Shown: positions 33,843-46,761, numbered from the stretch's first letter. The stretch: DNA of 64,000 nt from Ganoderma boninense (GCA_002900995.3 CM035307.1:1-64000), one strand, 5' to 3'. Notes: generated by a model not told the origin, from the letters alone. A program made the numbers and translations.

Positions 33843-34430
33843 ATGTCCTGTTGTACGAGTACGTCGGGCTATTCCTCCCTCGCCCAGCGGAGATTTACAC
33901 AACGCCTCTCCTCACAGATTAGCAAGACCTTCCAAGGTCTTTATTACGGATACTCATCTCCCGCGCCTTCTCAAGTTAAAGTCCATACCGTCTTCCCGCC
34001 GCAAGAGAGCGCATTCTCCAAGCGATTCCCGATGTTCGAAGGCATCCTGGGCACATCCTACCCCATTCACGAGTGTCTCGTCCGCATCAAGGACGGCCCT
34101 ACTCGTGTCTCCTTCCTCATCGCATATCAAGAGCGGCCGCATTCCCCTCCCAATCAAGCTTTGTCCGGTATCGCTCCCAACGTCGAGATCTGCGGCGAGA
34201 TCCTTGCTGTACGTTCCGGTGAGACGGTGCTCGTGGTCAACATGGGGGGCCATCTAGGCGTTGTGGCAGCGGAGGAAGCTATACGCATGTGAGCATCTCA
34301 GCCATAAACCTCCTCGTATTCCGCTTCCTCACCCTTGATCTCTAGTTTCGTAGTCAAAATCGCGGCGCACAAGGCCCAGTATAGAGGAAAACGTCGTGTC
34401 CCGCCACTCCCTTCCCTGATCGAGGCTTAG
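33843..34430 (+). CDS. Unnamed small protein N (arm B)
   Basis: Two exons, 33843-34288 and 34346-34430 (57-nt GT-AG intron), give 176 aa. Start MSCCTSTSGYSSLAQRRFTQ, Ser/Arg-rich and perhaps a targeting sequence. A compact core follows: FPMFEGILGTSYPIHECLVR, RVSFLIAYQERPHSPP, VEICGEILAVRSGETVLVVN, then a basic end (IAAHKAQYRGKRRVPP). I do not recognise the family. The intact inverted copy is at 46762-47349 with the same length. Confidence 0.5.
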
Positions 34431-35233
34431 TACCCTCCATTGAGGCGTCGTCTTTCCGTCACAACCACCCCACCACAACCACCCCACCTCTACCTCTATT
34501 CTCCCACCTCTGGTTCTCTTCGTTCATCTCGCCGTCTTCTCCTCACCGCCGGCCTAATCATATCCGTCAGTTATACATGTTGTGTTGCGTACTGATACTC
34601 ATCGTATGGTCCCATGGTCGCCAATAGAGTGTATGTGTACTATCGACGTAATAAATGTACATGTTGGTGTTGTTGTTGCACCTTGTAAAATCAAGCATAT
34701 TTGCCGTTTGCAATTGTTCTTCAGCTGCCCTGTATTAGCGCCCGTGACATCTTCCAACCAATCAGCAACGGTATCAACTTTCAACGACCATTCCCGCGCC
34801 CTCCGTCTTCATCTCACGACCATCTGGCCATTGCTCTGTCTACTCGTCCTCGCGCGCCCATGCAATCCCAGGGTGCTTCTGGTTGTGAGTTCAGCGGATA
34901 TAGAACAAGAAGGTACGTCAGTTCGCTCCTCGTCAAAGGGACCCTTTCTCCCGCTTCTCATCCACTCTGCTGTCCTCGCGCTTCCTCCTCTTCAGACCTT
35001 TTTTTCTCACCCGAGTTGTACCAGGCGATAACAGCGAATAGCCTTACATTCTATGCCTTGGAGGATAGGAGCGTGTTTGGTTCGCGTCGGGCGTTTGAGG
35101 TGCGCCCGTCCTTGGTACTCAACTGCAGGCTTCTCTAATCTCGCAGTTCTCGTAGCGGTCACCTCGTTGAGGAGCATCCGGCTCCTGAGGTCGTCCGCAA
35201 GGTAGCGGTGAGTGTACATCCTGCGCTTTCAAA

Positions 35234-35706
35234 ATGCTTTTCAGGATGTTGATGGGCCATCGTCCCGTGAGTAGCCACCAAGCCTTCCACGCGAATCTTG
35301 ACATGTTCTCCTTCCCGGCACAATTCTACATCGCTGCGCTTCTCGAGCGCGGCATCCGCACGCTCATTTACGTCGGCGCCACCGACTACATCTGTAACTG
35401 GGTGCGTCTCTGTGTCATCGTCTCCTTGGTGAGATCTAACTCGCTGACATGCATCCCTGGCGCACAGATGGGGAACGAGGCGATGACGATGGCACTGGAA
35501 TGGACGAAGAAAGATGAATTCCGGCGCCAGCCGCTGAATGTGTGGACGATCAAGGGAAATCAGATCGCCGGTCTGACGAGGAGCGGCGGGGGGCTGACGT
35601 TCGCAACTATCGTCGGCACCGGACACATGGTGCGCCCGTCCTGCCATATCCCGCCCGTGTGGTGCTAATTCGAGTGTGGGTATCTCATGCCAGGCTACAT
35701 ACGTCG
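35234..35706 (+). pseudogene. C-terminal fragment of serine carboxypeptidase (S10), arm B
   Basis: Two exons encode the C-terminal part of an S10 carboxypeptidase: FSFPAQFYIAALLERGIRTL, IYVGATDYICNW (the conserved Asp of the catalytic triad lies in this motif), an intron (GTGCGT...CACAG), GNEAMTMALEWTKKDEF, GGGLTFATIVGTGHM (catalytic His). A degraded last exon (HTSPDDRVSLAERVWPL) has become part of a tandem repeat. The N-terminal half with the nucleophile serine (GESYAG region) is absent between here and gene N, so this is a fragment, not an active peptidase. Same in the other arm. Confidence 0.75.
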
Positions 35707-35707
35707 C

Positions 35708-36411
35708 CGGACGATCGCGTTTCCCTCGCAGAGCGTGTCTGGCCGCTCAAGTCTGGCCGCGTACGGCAGCGCACGCAGGTGCCCGGCGGGCGCAGTCATG
35801 CACGCCTCATTGGGGAGCATCTGGCTCCTGAGTCGTCCGCAAGGTAGCGGTGAGTGTACATCCTGCGCTCTCAAAATGATTTTCAGGATGTTGACCGCCG
35901 TCGTCCCGTGAGTAGCTCACCGGACGATCGCTTTCCTCTCGCAGAGCGTGTCCGGCCGCTCAAGTCTGGCCGCGTACGGCAGCGCACGCAGGTGCCCGGC
36001 GGGCGCAGTCATGCACGCCTCATTGGGGAGCATCCGGCTCCTGAGGTCGTCCGCAAGGTAGCGGTGAGTGTACATCCTGCGCTCTCAAAATGATTTTCAG
36101 GATGTTGACCGCCGTCGTCCCGTGAGTAGCCTCACCGGACGATCGCTTTCCTCTCGCAGAGCGTGTCCGGCCGCTCAAGTCTGGCCGCGTACGGCAGCGC
36201 ACGCAGGTGCCCGGCGGGCGCAGTCATGCACGCCTCATTGGGGAGCATCCGGCTCCTGAGGTCGTCCGCAAGGTAGCGGTGAGTGTACATCCTGCGCTCT
36301 CAAAATGATTTTCAGGATGTTGACCGCCGTCGTCCCGTGAGTAGCCTCACCGGACGATCGCTTTTCTCTCGCAGAGCGTGTCCGGCCGCTCAAGTCTGGC
36401 CGCGTACGGCA
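35708..36411 (+). repeat. 215-bp tandem array, three units plus partial (arm B)
   Basis: Units begin CGGACGATCGC at 35708, 35921, 36136 and 36351 (partial). Each unit contains the last S10-like exon, a GTGAGT donor and a CTCTCGCAG acceptor, so it was built by duplicating the 3' end of the carboxypeptidase fragment. A diverged portion also occurs upstream at about 35160-35275. The other arm has only two full units. Confidence 0.9.
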
Positions 36412-37323
36412 GTCTCCTCGATTCTCCGCTCCGTCAGCGTACTTCCCGGGCCCGGCCCATGAGCGCGACACGGCCCTCCATCATCGCACGCATGTGCCTC
36501 ACGCGAAGGCGAACATGCTCTCCGTCGGACTCTCGGAGCCTACAGTCATGTACGCCTGCCTGTCCAGACTGGTAGACCCTGTGACCGGTGAAACCCTGCG
36601 CGCGAGGAGAGCACGCACACACACGTTGCAGGCCGGGGGCAGCCGAGGGGCGACCATGGCAGCCAATTTGCATTTTGATACCGTAGCCAAAGGCCTCTAA
36701 GAAGATCTCCCTTTGCTTGCCGCTGCTCCGTCGATGGCCATCGCCCTAATTTTGGCATCCGCTCCCACAGACCTTCGCCTTCGCGGGTGCGGAACTCCAG
36801 TTCGATCGTCTCGGCGATTTCCTTGGCCGCAATAACCAAGGCCGAGTCCCCAGTCCTTACACGTTGCGCCTCCACACATCAATATCATTGGTCCGCCGTT
36901 TCGTGCCTCCTTTTTCTTCCTTTGTTGCAGTCACCTAGCACCTCCGGGACCTTGTCGACGACTCGTCTTCCATGCGCTGCAGAACAATCTATTCTCTGCA
37001 CGCCAAGTCCTCGAGGCAATCCTCCGCCGCGTCCCGTGCCCCGAAACCTGTCTTCCGTACGTTGCAGAACAATCTATTCTCTGCCCTCGAGGCTGAGGCG
37101 TGTCGTCCCAAGCTCGTGCTTCAACGACGTGCATTGTTTTCTTCACCTGGACTGCCTTCTGTTTCTGTCCCCTTTCCCAAAATCCCGTGGTTCGAGTGGC
37201 ACGCCCTTCTGGCTTTGTACACAAGTTACGACATCCTTCACCTCCTGCTCGCTATATCTTCTAACATCCCAGGCTGGGACCGCCATCTGACCCAGCGCTC
37301 TCTTCCAACCACTCTCTTCGACA
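36412..37323. other. No clear gene; inner end of arm B
   Basis: Several open frames on both strands (for example EIAETIELEFRTREGEGLWE on -) but no domain or splice pattern that I can support. Arm B ends at about 37040. Confidence 0.35.
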
Positions 37324-38118
37324 ATGAACCCCAACGCATGTCTTCCACCGTCGGAGTGAGTTTTCCCTGCGGTGTGCGGTTGCCCAGCATCTGACCCTGT
37401 ACCAGCCCCATAGTTCCCATTTTCTCCGGTGGCAGCGTCGAGTTTACATTCACTTCGCCCACCGGCCAACCGTTGCAATCCTCTCCTGACGACGTCGAGT
37501 CTGACATGGCCTTCGTGGTCATTGCTGAAGTTTTACCGGGAACCTGTTCGTTGCCTACGTCTTTGGCTTGTTTTCCGCTGAGCTCCTTCCCGATCTAGAT
37601 GCCATAGTTGTACGGGAGCATCCCGACAATTTGGAACCAGGTCAAGGTGTCAGCGAGACGTTGCTCACGTCTGAAATCGATGAAGACGTTCACATGTGCT
37701 GCGATAGCGTACGAAATTTTCTACACCGCTGTGTTACATGGTCGTGCTGAAAAGTTGACAGCTGCTGCTTTGCGCGGCGCTTCGGCTACCCGGTTTTCGT
37801 CGTTGGTACCGACTCCGCTTTGAATTCGATTCCGAGTATTGGGGCTTCGTCACCTCTATGGCAAAGGCCCAGAACAGCGTCGTCCGCCGTCGCGATCTAG
37901 TCGAGGACCAGATTGTTCGTCTTCGTGAAGATTTCCTCCACCATTTCGCGCCGACTGTGCCCCCTTTCAACGACGTTGAAGAGCTCGAGATCCTCCACGA
38001 TCTACAAGGGCAGAGGAAGGAGGACTTGAAGGCTGCGCAGGAAGCCGAAGGGCCCGTTGACGGTGGGGAGGGAAGCGAGGGTAGCCAGCAGGGCGATGAG
38101 GCCCGCGTCGGTGAGTAA
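37324..38118 (+). CDS. Small beta-rich family protein PHL-3
   Basis: Start MNPNACLPPSD, intron (GTGAGT...CCAG), PIVPIFSGGSVEFTFTSPTG (compare DIVPIFATYAVAYSFAREGN of PHL-1) and DDVESDMAFVVIAE. After a poorly resolved intron comes NLFVAYVFGLFSAELLPDLD. The last exon has YRLRFEFDSEYWGFVTSMAK (compare IQVRFCLDEDFWWFVNEFSG) and a long charged helix and acidic Gly/Glu tail to the stop at 38116. It therefore carries the PHL signature with a longer C-terminus. Lies in the loop between B and B', with a small coiled-coil gene next on the same strand. Confidence 0.55.
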
Positions 38119-38469
38119 CGTTGTATACGCTGCCTTCGGTGTGATCCCGCTGACCCCCATGGGTTAGATGGCAGTGTGTGAACGTTTGAACCAACCGTGT
38201 CGAAGTAATGCGTTTGAAGAAGACTGTGTTCTCCATCTCTATGTCCCTCGAGCTGTCTCTTGTTCCGTATACCAATGTCTTCTACAATCTATAGATGAGT
38301 CTCCGTGTACAGGTCAACGCAAAGTCCATGGGGCCTTAGCGTGAGGTCGAGAACGTGGGAAGGTATTATTAATGGGCGATCAGAGTCACCCTCTGCCCCG
38401 CGTTCACTTGCGCTTCAGTCTCGTCTCACAATCCACCTATCCCCTTGCGCAAACGAAAGGCTGAATAGC

Positions 38470-38813
38470 ATGTCAGATGCGATACGGAGAGAGCAATGTA
38501 AGTCGAAAGTCTAGAAGCCGAGCATTCAGCTCATTTGCAGCCGTTTCCTCTAGATATTTCTCAGCTAGAGGACTACGTCTCGACTCTTGAGACCAAAGTT
38601 GTCCTCCAGGAGAAGTTGATATCCACCCTCACGCACGACAACCACCGCAGCTCGAACGACGACGTCAGTACCACCCTGATCAACCTTTATCGGCTTTTAT
38701 GGGAAGGGGCAAGGTCTCGCTGCGCAGACTTGGAAGCGCTTTTCGTGGCGAACGTACACAACGTCGATCTCCTGCGGAAGTGGTTTCCGTTCTTGAAGAA
38801 GACGGAAATATGA
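38470..38813 (+). CDS. Small coiled-coil protein
   Basis: Two exons, 38470-38497 and 38554-38813, joined in phase, give 95 aa: MSDAIRREQ then YISQLEDYVSTLETKVVLQE, and LLWEGARSRCADLEALFV. The heptad pattern predicts a coiled coil. No known family. It is much shorter than the CC genes and could be a solitary small protein or a remnant of that family. Confidence 0.45.
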
Positions 38814-39176
38814 CATGGCTCAAGGTGCGTTGTTCGATTCTGTTCCTTACTTGGCATACAAACGTCCCTTGTCGCAGCGTCATCAATGCGCACCTCTACT
38901 CCATCCATTGACAACTATCGTCCGTTTCGCATCACGTCCCACCATCTCATTACCATCTCGTTTGCTCTTCCTTGCTTTGTCACTATCGCCACGGCTGCTG
39001 CGTTCTTAGCTCTCAAGTACATAAGCATCGCTTTCAATACAAAATAAACTCAATGGCCTTGCTGAGTCCCCTTTGTCTCATTTTCAACGGTGTTTGAAGG
39101 CTAATAGAGGTACTTAAAGGGAGTCTCAATTTCTCTCCTAGTACACTGTCTCCCGAGGGCTGCACCCAAGTTTGAC

Positions 39177-40089
39177 ATGGACTACCAACAGCAATATCCT
39201 CCTGGAGCCGAGGACCTTCAGGCAGCTTGGTCCGGAGCATCAGTTCCACAAGGCGCTCCTGTGAACCAACAAGGTCGGTTTTACGTTACCCTTCTCTCGT
39301 TCAGTTGACGGTGGAAACTCAGTCGTGTCGTGATGTCAGGGTTCGACAATACCGTGCATCCAGCACACTTTCGTACAGCCTCCTTGAATGGATTCGATGG
39401 TACGCCTTCCGTTTCACCAGTCTCCCTGATCTTACAGTCGTTTACGCAGGGAGTTATTCAATTGACCATATGGCTGCCCACTCTTATCTGGGTCATCCAG
39501 CCTTCCATGTACGTGCTGTTAGTCTTGCTCGGCCGTTTCTGCATCTCATACACCCTTCAGAACGGATATTCGACGCCTGTTGCGTATCCCGAGCCATTCT
39601 CGAACATGTATCGTGCACCCGGGCCTTCGAATGGTCATCAAGTCGATCATCACGAGCACTGGCAGCATGATGCCGAGCACCAACGCCATAGCAGCGAGTT
39701 CAGCTACCAGGAAGACGGCACGCCCTTTCTTGAAAGCGCTGAAGAGGATGATGGGGGCGATCAGGGTCGATCCTATAAGAATGATTTCATGAGCGATGAC
39801 GATGTCCACGCGGACGAAAACGGTGGTTATCTCGGCAGTTACGAGGACGGGATAGGTTCAGATTCAGATTCGAATTCAGATTCAGAGCAAGGGATGGAGG
39901 ATATGATTGACGAGAGTGACATGGTTATGTCTACAGGTGGAGGGTAAGTGTAACCGTTCAAGTCTTGTCCCACGCTAACGTCACTCAATTTTTCCAGTAC
40001 TTTGGACGATCACACTTTCCGCGCTGGCCATGGAGGTGGTCTGCGCTTCGTGTACGAGTCTCCCCGAAGCTACGACAGTGACAGCGACA

Positions 40090-40128
<39 letters not shown>

Positions 40129-42159
40129 GCTCTATGTAAGTTTTTCGTTCAACCTGTCTTGGTGGTGGTACATTGATTCACTATTTCGCTCTTTCGTCGC
40201 ATCAAGTGCGTCGTTCCCTTCAATCAGAGCCATGCTAAACCAACGCTCTCGCCGCCCATCAACGAATATGGTGGAGTACGTGCCTTGTCTTCTGCTGACC
40301 ATAAACTCCGCTAACACTTCGATCGCGTAGAACACGCATGCCTACACTTCATATCGGCGAGCGACAGGGGTTTATGCGATCATCGATTCCTATGGGCCCT
40401 CCAGCATCGGGCTTTCAAGTGAACAACCCTGGTCAGTCACACTGGATGGGATTGCAACCGCCACCGAGAGCAAACCCTCAAGGTCACGGGAGAATGCATC
40501 CTGCGCACGATGGTGCCTCTCGATCGCTAGAATCGGCGCCGATGAAGGAGTAAGATGACCATTGAAAAGTATAGGTGATCAATGCTGATTTTCTGGTTAT
40601 TTCTGTACAGGGGACTTAAGCGGTTTGGTTCTCCCCTTTCCACTGCTTCGAGGACGGACAGGGAGGAACGGGACAAACATGTGTCCAAGAAAACTAAGTC
40701 TACAGTCCCCAGGGTCCATGCTCCACCAGCTGTTGACCCGCCTGTGGTCTCGTCGCCAGTCTTCGACCCCTCTCCAGCCCTTGCTTCGTCTTCGAATCAG
40801 CCAGCTCAGCTCTTGGGAGAACTCCCGTCGCCCCCCGAGAATCCATACGTACGTGTACAAACTTTTACTTACGGCTCGAGGCTAAATGGTAGATCATAGG
40901 GCCACCCTGCAAGTCGTGGAGAAGTCAGGGACATCTATAGGATTTTGGACGGCTTGACTGTCGCAGTCCGGGATCTCGGCAACATCATTACGCACCCTTC
41001 AAGAGATCACGGTCGTGATCAGCATTCAACGAACTACGGCGGTGGGTCGGGAGTTTCTCGTCCACCTGCTGCGCATGCTCCGCTCCCGCAGCGTTTTGAG
41101 CCGAAGCGGAAGGGAGGTCCTGTTCACCGATCCGACGAGACCCTTTTGCTCTCCGTATGTCGATATTTCTTCTTGCCGTGAGTAGCAGCTGAATAGGCTG
41201 CGGTAGGACGAGGTGCAGCAGTATGCCCGCACCTTGCTCAAAAGGAAATCGGCAGATTCTCCCTTCAATCCATCTACGTTGGCTACACCGCGTCAAGTCA
41301 AAGCATGGGAAGTTTCCGGGAACGGCGAGTTCTGCTGCACCAAGGACGATTTTCGCATAGACATCAATACTGGTGCCTCCAATGAATGGAATTCGTCGGC
41401 TGCCATTGTTTTCGCTGAGGCCTTCGTGGCATCAGGTCAATACGAAAGCGAAGACAAGGAGCTCATTGCTGGTGCCTTCATGACCCATCTTCGGACGTTG
41501 CGTAAGAAGTATCGCGAGCGCGACTTGACGACAGCGGACGTGGCAAACAAGCTCAGACAAGCAAGACGGGACCAGCGCAAGGAGAAGGTGATTGTTTTTT
41601 CGAGCTGTTGAGCGTCGGTTGTTGATTATTTGATCCCATCTAGTTGTTCCATCGTCGTCGAAAGACGGCTCTCAAGTACCCAGAGCTCTCCGCGCATATC
41701 CCCATGTTGGAGACCCTCGGAGTCGATGGCATGAGCTCCGATGAATCCACCAACGAGGACGGTGAGATTCGGTACAGCATCTTGAGGAAGACGTGGAGAG
41801 CTGTGGAGATCACCAGTTGGCTCCAAGGGTTTGATGCAGTCGAAGCGATCACTCGAGGAAAACGAGGCAGGCGTCCCCATAAGCGGATGGTCTGCACGAA
41901 GATTGACGACAGCCGGCCGCCCGTAAAGGGTCTTCCGAAGAATGCATACGATGCTACGTGGTACGCAACTATCGGCCCGTTACCTCGCGCTAGCCTCCAT
42001 CGTAATGAGGAAGAATATCGTTTTGGGCATTGCGAAGCCGTTCGACTGTGCGTAATCTGTTCCCTCGTTGCCATTTCCGAGCTGAGAAGTTTTGTAGCGC
42101 CATCGATGGTTACAAGACGCGGATCAATCATCCTGCTCAGTATCGTTGATGCTTCTTAG
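39177..42159 (+). CDS. Basidiomycete orphan protein with acidic tract and conserved C-terminus
   Basis: A many-exon gene starting MDYQQQYPPGAEDLQAAWSG. Low-complexity N-terminal half: His/Ser/Glu-rich, then SDSDSNSDSEQGMEDMIDE, then a run of about ten Asp (40081-40128). The C-terminal half looks conserved: ARTLLKRKSADSPFNPST, GEFCCTKDDFRIDINTGASN, FMTHLRTLRKKYRERDL, LFHRRRKTALKYPELSAHIP, RYSILRKTWRAVEITSWLQG, PVKGLPKNAYDATWY. I recall this pattern as a family repeated in many mushroom genomes but cannot name it or give a function. Basic helices suggest nucleic-acid contact (inference). Exact end and some introns are uncertain. Confidence 0.55.
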
Positions 42160-42644
42160 TGTCCACTGCCATTGTATTACTTGCTTGGAATATATGTTAT
42201 ACAGACCTCCAATGGCGTAGAACGACTCTGAAGCATTGTCGGCCGAGTGGACGGAGTGCGGCCGCGGCAGCGATCGTCCCCTCTTTGCTTGATCACGGTC
42301 TGACCACGTCGCGTTTCCTTCCAGATCGTTCATCGGCGGCCACCACTTGCGAAGGACACAAAGCCGATTTACCGCCACAGGTGGGGTGGGCAGAGGGTCG
42401 ATTCCTCCCCTTGCTTGGGCTCTGTCGTCCGTATCTCAGCACTGCGTAGGTATTGTCTCATGCGTAAGCCGTCTAGGTGATCATGTAAGTCACGTTGGCC
42501 CAGGTCTTTGTCTTAGAGCCCGTTCAAGGTTCAAGTTTGACCTTTGTTTTCAGGGGATCTATAAAGTATGTCTCTCCCATCAACGCGGCTTATGGTGACC
42601 TTGATCTCTCGCGAGTCCGCGGCACGCCCCTTCATACCATTCTC

Positions 42645-43964
42645 ATGTCCTCTAACCGCCCGGAGGATCCGGTGACCCTCGCCGTCTTCGACCTCTTGCG
42701 GAGAAAGTCGTCCGAGATTTCTCAGTTGTTGCGGCAGCTGAATGCCGAAGTCCAAGAGTACGTTACGTCCATCATTATCCCTGCGGGGTAAACCTTCCAT
42801 TCACCCTTCATGTTTCATCTCAGAGACCTTGGTATTGGAATTAGTAATATCAGGCGTTGGGAATACGACTGTCTTTACGACTGGAAGGAGACGAACGCAG
42901 AATATCGTTCTCAGACCTTACACTCGCTTCGATGGCAAGCCCGGTTGGCTCAGAGCGGGAACTCTGTCGAACTCTGGGAAGCGAGGACTAATAGCTTTCG
43001 AATACTCTTTCCGCAGTTTCTGGAGAAACGTAAGCAGGTGCGTCTGGCGTTTGTACTGTTGGTATCTCTGTCTCTCTGTAGTGCTCATTAGTCATTCAGG
43101 TCTCAGTAGCTTATGAACGAGCTCTTGACCGTTTACTGGGAGCCAGGAAGATCCTTCTGGCGGGGAATATGGAGGAACTCCGTGTATATTGCTCGGAGGT
43201 GCAAGGCAGGTCTGACAATCTCTTGAAAGAGGTGGACAACGTCCAGCGTGTCACTCGAATGCTCACTCTCCCTGGTGTAAGTCCCCTAGCTCCATGGACA
43301 TCACCTATGCTTACCTTATATCGAAGGAAAAATACGAGGAAATGCTGAGACCGCTGACTCAGGACCCGGACATAGACAGAGCATCCACAATGTCTAGTCT
43401 CTGTGCGAGGCTGCATGAACTCCATGAAGCAGGTGAAGATGCCGTCAAGGAGGCTGCCGCTATCGTGAACGTTGCGTTCCAGATGTGGTTCAGCGGTACA
43501 GACATTGGCGAGACGCAACGACACGCCATCAAGACAATGTACCAGTTGCACGAAGAGGTAGACTCTCACGTACAAGGACAGAGGAAGATATTGGCTACTT
43601 TGAAGGCACGTCTTCTTGACGCCCTTTGAGAAGAATTGCGAAGAGCTGCTAACGCGCTGAGCCACTTTCTAGGAATACGAGCTCGACTCGATTCTCAACC
43701 CCGATACTCTGCTTGCGGATGATCGTCAAACCATTGCCATCAAAGACTTGCTCGCAGGAATTGGGTCGATCGAGACAGTGGGGGGGAAGGTGGAGCGTAT
43801 GTGCCAGGTGTGTTTCGACGATGAATTCATCATTCACAAGGGTACAGACTTATCTCCTTTAGGAATTGCTTGGGTGCATCGAACGGATGGAGGGACTCAT
43901 CGCATCGTTGTGCAGTGATTCACAATCGGACTTGTCGTGCCTTCTTCTAGTGTATTCTCACTGA
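42645..43964 (+). CDS. Coiled-coil family protein CC-6
   Basis: Six exons. Start MSSNRPEDPVTLAVFDLLRR. Exon 2 is DLGIGISNIRRWEYDCLYDW to FLEKRKQ, and its ETNAEYRSQTLHSLR matches RTNENYRHKVLSKLR of CC-1. Exon 3 is VSVAYERALDRLLGARKI to TRMLTLPG, exon 4 KEKYEEMLRPLTQDPDID to ILATLK, exon 5 EYELDSILNPDTLLADDR to VERMCQ, exon 6 ELLGCIERMEGLIASLCS, stop 43962. All junctions are in phase. Helical throughout, with no membrane or signal segment. Lies in the loop between arms B and B'. Confidence 0.7.
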
Positions 43965-44374
43965 TCAGAGCCAGGTCGTAGTGTCACTTCATGGCCAGAA
44001 GTCGCTCCCATTCCATTCCTGTACAGGATTCTAGAAAAAACACAGCCGTGACTGACCATCTTCACGTCCCCTTCTGAATCCCTCTGTCCCGCGTTGCCGT
44101 CTTCGGTGCGCGGCGTGGACACCGCAGGCATGTCATCCACTGTTTTACTCGAGCGTGCGGACGATGAGGGGCTACCTTCTGCCGGATCGTACCCTCGACG
44201 AGACGAAAAGATCCGCCCTGCGGCTAGTAGCGGTCGAGAGGACCCGGCGCCATGACCGTTCTCCGATTTCGCTATATTCGGAGAGGCGTCTCCACCTCGC
44301 CATCTCCAACGCGGCAAAAGGCTGTGGCGTGGAGTTGTCCGTCTGCCGAACACGCTATCAGAAACTGCTGGTGT
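43965..44374. other. Intergenic, up to arm B'
   Basis: No gene recognised. Arm B' begins at about 44375. Confidence 0.35.
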
Positions 44375-44999
44375 GCGGGACGCGGCGGAGGATTGCCTCG
44401 AGGACTTGGCGTGCAGAGAATAGATTGTTCTGCAGCGCATGGAAGACGAGTCGTCGACAAGGTCCCGGAGGCTAGGTGACTGCAACAAAGGAAGAAAAAG
44501 GAGGCACGAAACGGCGGACCAATGATATTGATGTGTGGAGGCGCAACGTGTAAGGACTGGGACTCGGCCTTGGTTATTGCGGCCAAGGAAATCGCCGAGA
44601 CGATCGAACTGGAGTTCCGCACCCGCGAAGGCGAAGGTCTGTGGGAGCGGATGCCAAAATTAGGGCGATGGCCATCGACGGAGCAGCGGCAAGCAAAGGG
44701 AGATCTTCTTAGAGGCCTTTGGCTACGGTATCAAAATGCAAATTGGCTGCCATGGTCGCCCCTCGGCTGCCCCCGGCCTGCAACGTGTGTGTGCGTGCTC
44801 TCCTCGCGCGCAGGGTTTCACCGGTCACAGGGTCTACCGGTCTGGACAGGCAGGCGTACATGACTGTAGGCTCCGAGAGTCCGACGGAGAGCATGTTCGC
44901 CTTCGCGTGAGGCACATGCGTGCGATGATGGAGGGCCGTGTCGCGCTCATGGGCCGGGCCCGGGAAGTACGCTGACGGAGCGGAGAATCGAGGAGACTG

Positions 45000-45489
45000 C
45001 CGTACGCGGCCAGACTTGAGCGGCCGGACACGCTCTGCGAGAGAAAAGCGATCGTCCGGTGAGGCTACTCACGGGACGACGGCGGTCAACATCCTGAAAA
45101 TCATTTTGAGAGCGCAGGATGTACACTCACCGCTACCTTGCGGACGACCTCAGGAGCCGGATGCTCCCCAATGAGGCGTGCATGACTGCGCCCGCCGGGC
45201 ACCTGCGTGCGCTGCCGTACGCGGCCAGACTTGAGCGGCCGGACACGCTCTGCGAGAGGAAAGCGATCGTCCGGTGAGGCTACTCACGGGACGACGGCGG
45301 TCAACATCCTGAAAATCATTTTGAGAGCGCAGGATGTACACTCACCGCTACCTTGCGGACGACCTCAGGAGCCGGATGCTCCCCAATGAGGCGTGCATGA
45401 CTGCGCCCGCCGGGCACCTGCGTGCGCTGCCGTACGCGGCCAGACTTGAGCGGCCAGACACGCTCTGCGAGGGAAACGCGATCGTCCGG
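45000..45489 (-). repeat. 215-bp tandem array, two units plus partial (arm B')
   Basis: The unit boundary GCGATCGTCCG recurs at about 45060, 45275 and 45490 (215 bp each). Same unit as 35708-36411 in reverse orientation, with two full copies instead of three. Confidence 0.9.
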
Positions 45490-45962
45490 CGACGTATGTA
45501 GCCTGGCATGAGATACCCACACTCGAATTAGCACCACACGGGCGGGATATGGCAGGACGGGCGCACCATGTGTCCGGTGCCGACGATAGTTGCGAACGTC
45601 AGCCCCCCGCCGCTCCTCGTCAGACCGGCGATCTGATTTCCCTTGATCGTCCACACATTCAGCGGCTGGCGCCGGAATTCATCTTTCTTCGTCCATTCCA
45701 GTGCCATCGTCATCGCCTCGTTCCCCATCTGTGCGCCAGGGATGCATGTCAGCGAGTTAGATCTCACCAAGGAGACGATGACACAGAGACGCACCCAGTT
45801 ACAGATGTAGTCGGTGGCGCCGACGTAAATGAGCGTGCGGATGCCGCGCTCGAGAAGCGCAGCGATGTAGAATTGTGCCGGGAAGGAGAACATGTCAAGA
45901 TTCGCGTGGAAGGCTTGGTGGCTACTCACGGGACGATGGCCCATCAACATCCTGAAAAGCAT
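45490..45962 (-). pseudogene. C-terminal fragment of serine carboxypeptidase (S10), arm B'
   Basis: Inverted copy of 35234-35706 with the same YICNW and GTGHM motifs and the same absence of the nucleophile-serine half. Confidence 0.75.
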
Positions 45963-46761
45963 TTTGAAAGCGCAGGATGTACACTCACCGCTACCTTGCG
46001 GACGACCTCAGGAGCCGGATGCTCCTCAACGAGGTGACCGCTACGAGAACTGCGAGATTAGAGAAGCCTGCAGTTGAGTACCAAGGACGGGCGCACCTCA
46101 AACGCCCGACGCGAACCAAACACGCTCCTATCCTCCAAGGCATAGAATGTAAGGCTATTCGCTGTTATCGCCTGGTACAACTCGGGTGAGAAAAAAGGTC
46201 TGAAGAGGAGGAAGCGCGAGGACAGCAGAGTGGATGAGAAGCGGGAGAAGGGTCCCTTTGACGAGGAGCGAACTGACGTACCTTCTTGTTCTATATCCGC
46301 TGAACTCACAACCAGAAGCACCCTGGGATTGCATGGCGCGAGGACGAGTAGACAGAGCAATGGCCAGATGGTCGTGAGATGAAGACGGAGGGCGCGGGAA
46401 TGGTCGTTGAAAGTTGATACCGTTGCTGATTGGTTGGAAGATGTCACGGGCGCTAATACAGGGCAGCTGAAGAAACAATTGCAAACGGCAAATATGCTTG
46501 ATTTTACAAGGTGCAACAACAACACCAACATGTACATTTATTACGTCGATAGTACACATACACTCTATTGGCGACCATGGGACCATACGATGAGTATCAG
46601 TACGCAACACAACATGTATAACTGACGGATATGATTAGGCCGGCGGTGAGGAGAAGACGGCGAGATGAACGAAGAGAACCAGAGGTGGGAGAATAGAGGT
46701 AGAGGTGGGGTGGTTGTGGTGGGGTGGTTGTGACGGAAAGACGACGCCTCAATGGAGGGTA

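Larger units (their letters stand above)
32240..37040 (+). repeat. Inverted repeat B (left arm)
   Basis: About 4.8 kb, reverse complement of 44375-48955. It contains PHL-2, a minisatellite, gene N, a carboxypeptidase fragment and a 215-bp tandem array. Arms are near-identical but differ by point changes, short indels (for example near 33660 and 34855) and one tandem-repeat unit. Confidence 0.92.

Noticed and set aside
39177..43964. Mating-type (homeodomain or pheromone receptor) locus
   Set aside because: No homeodomain WFxNxR motif, seven-helix receptor or CaaX pheromone precursor was seen anywhere in the window.
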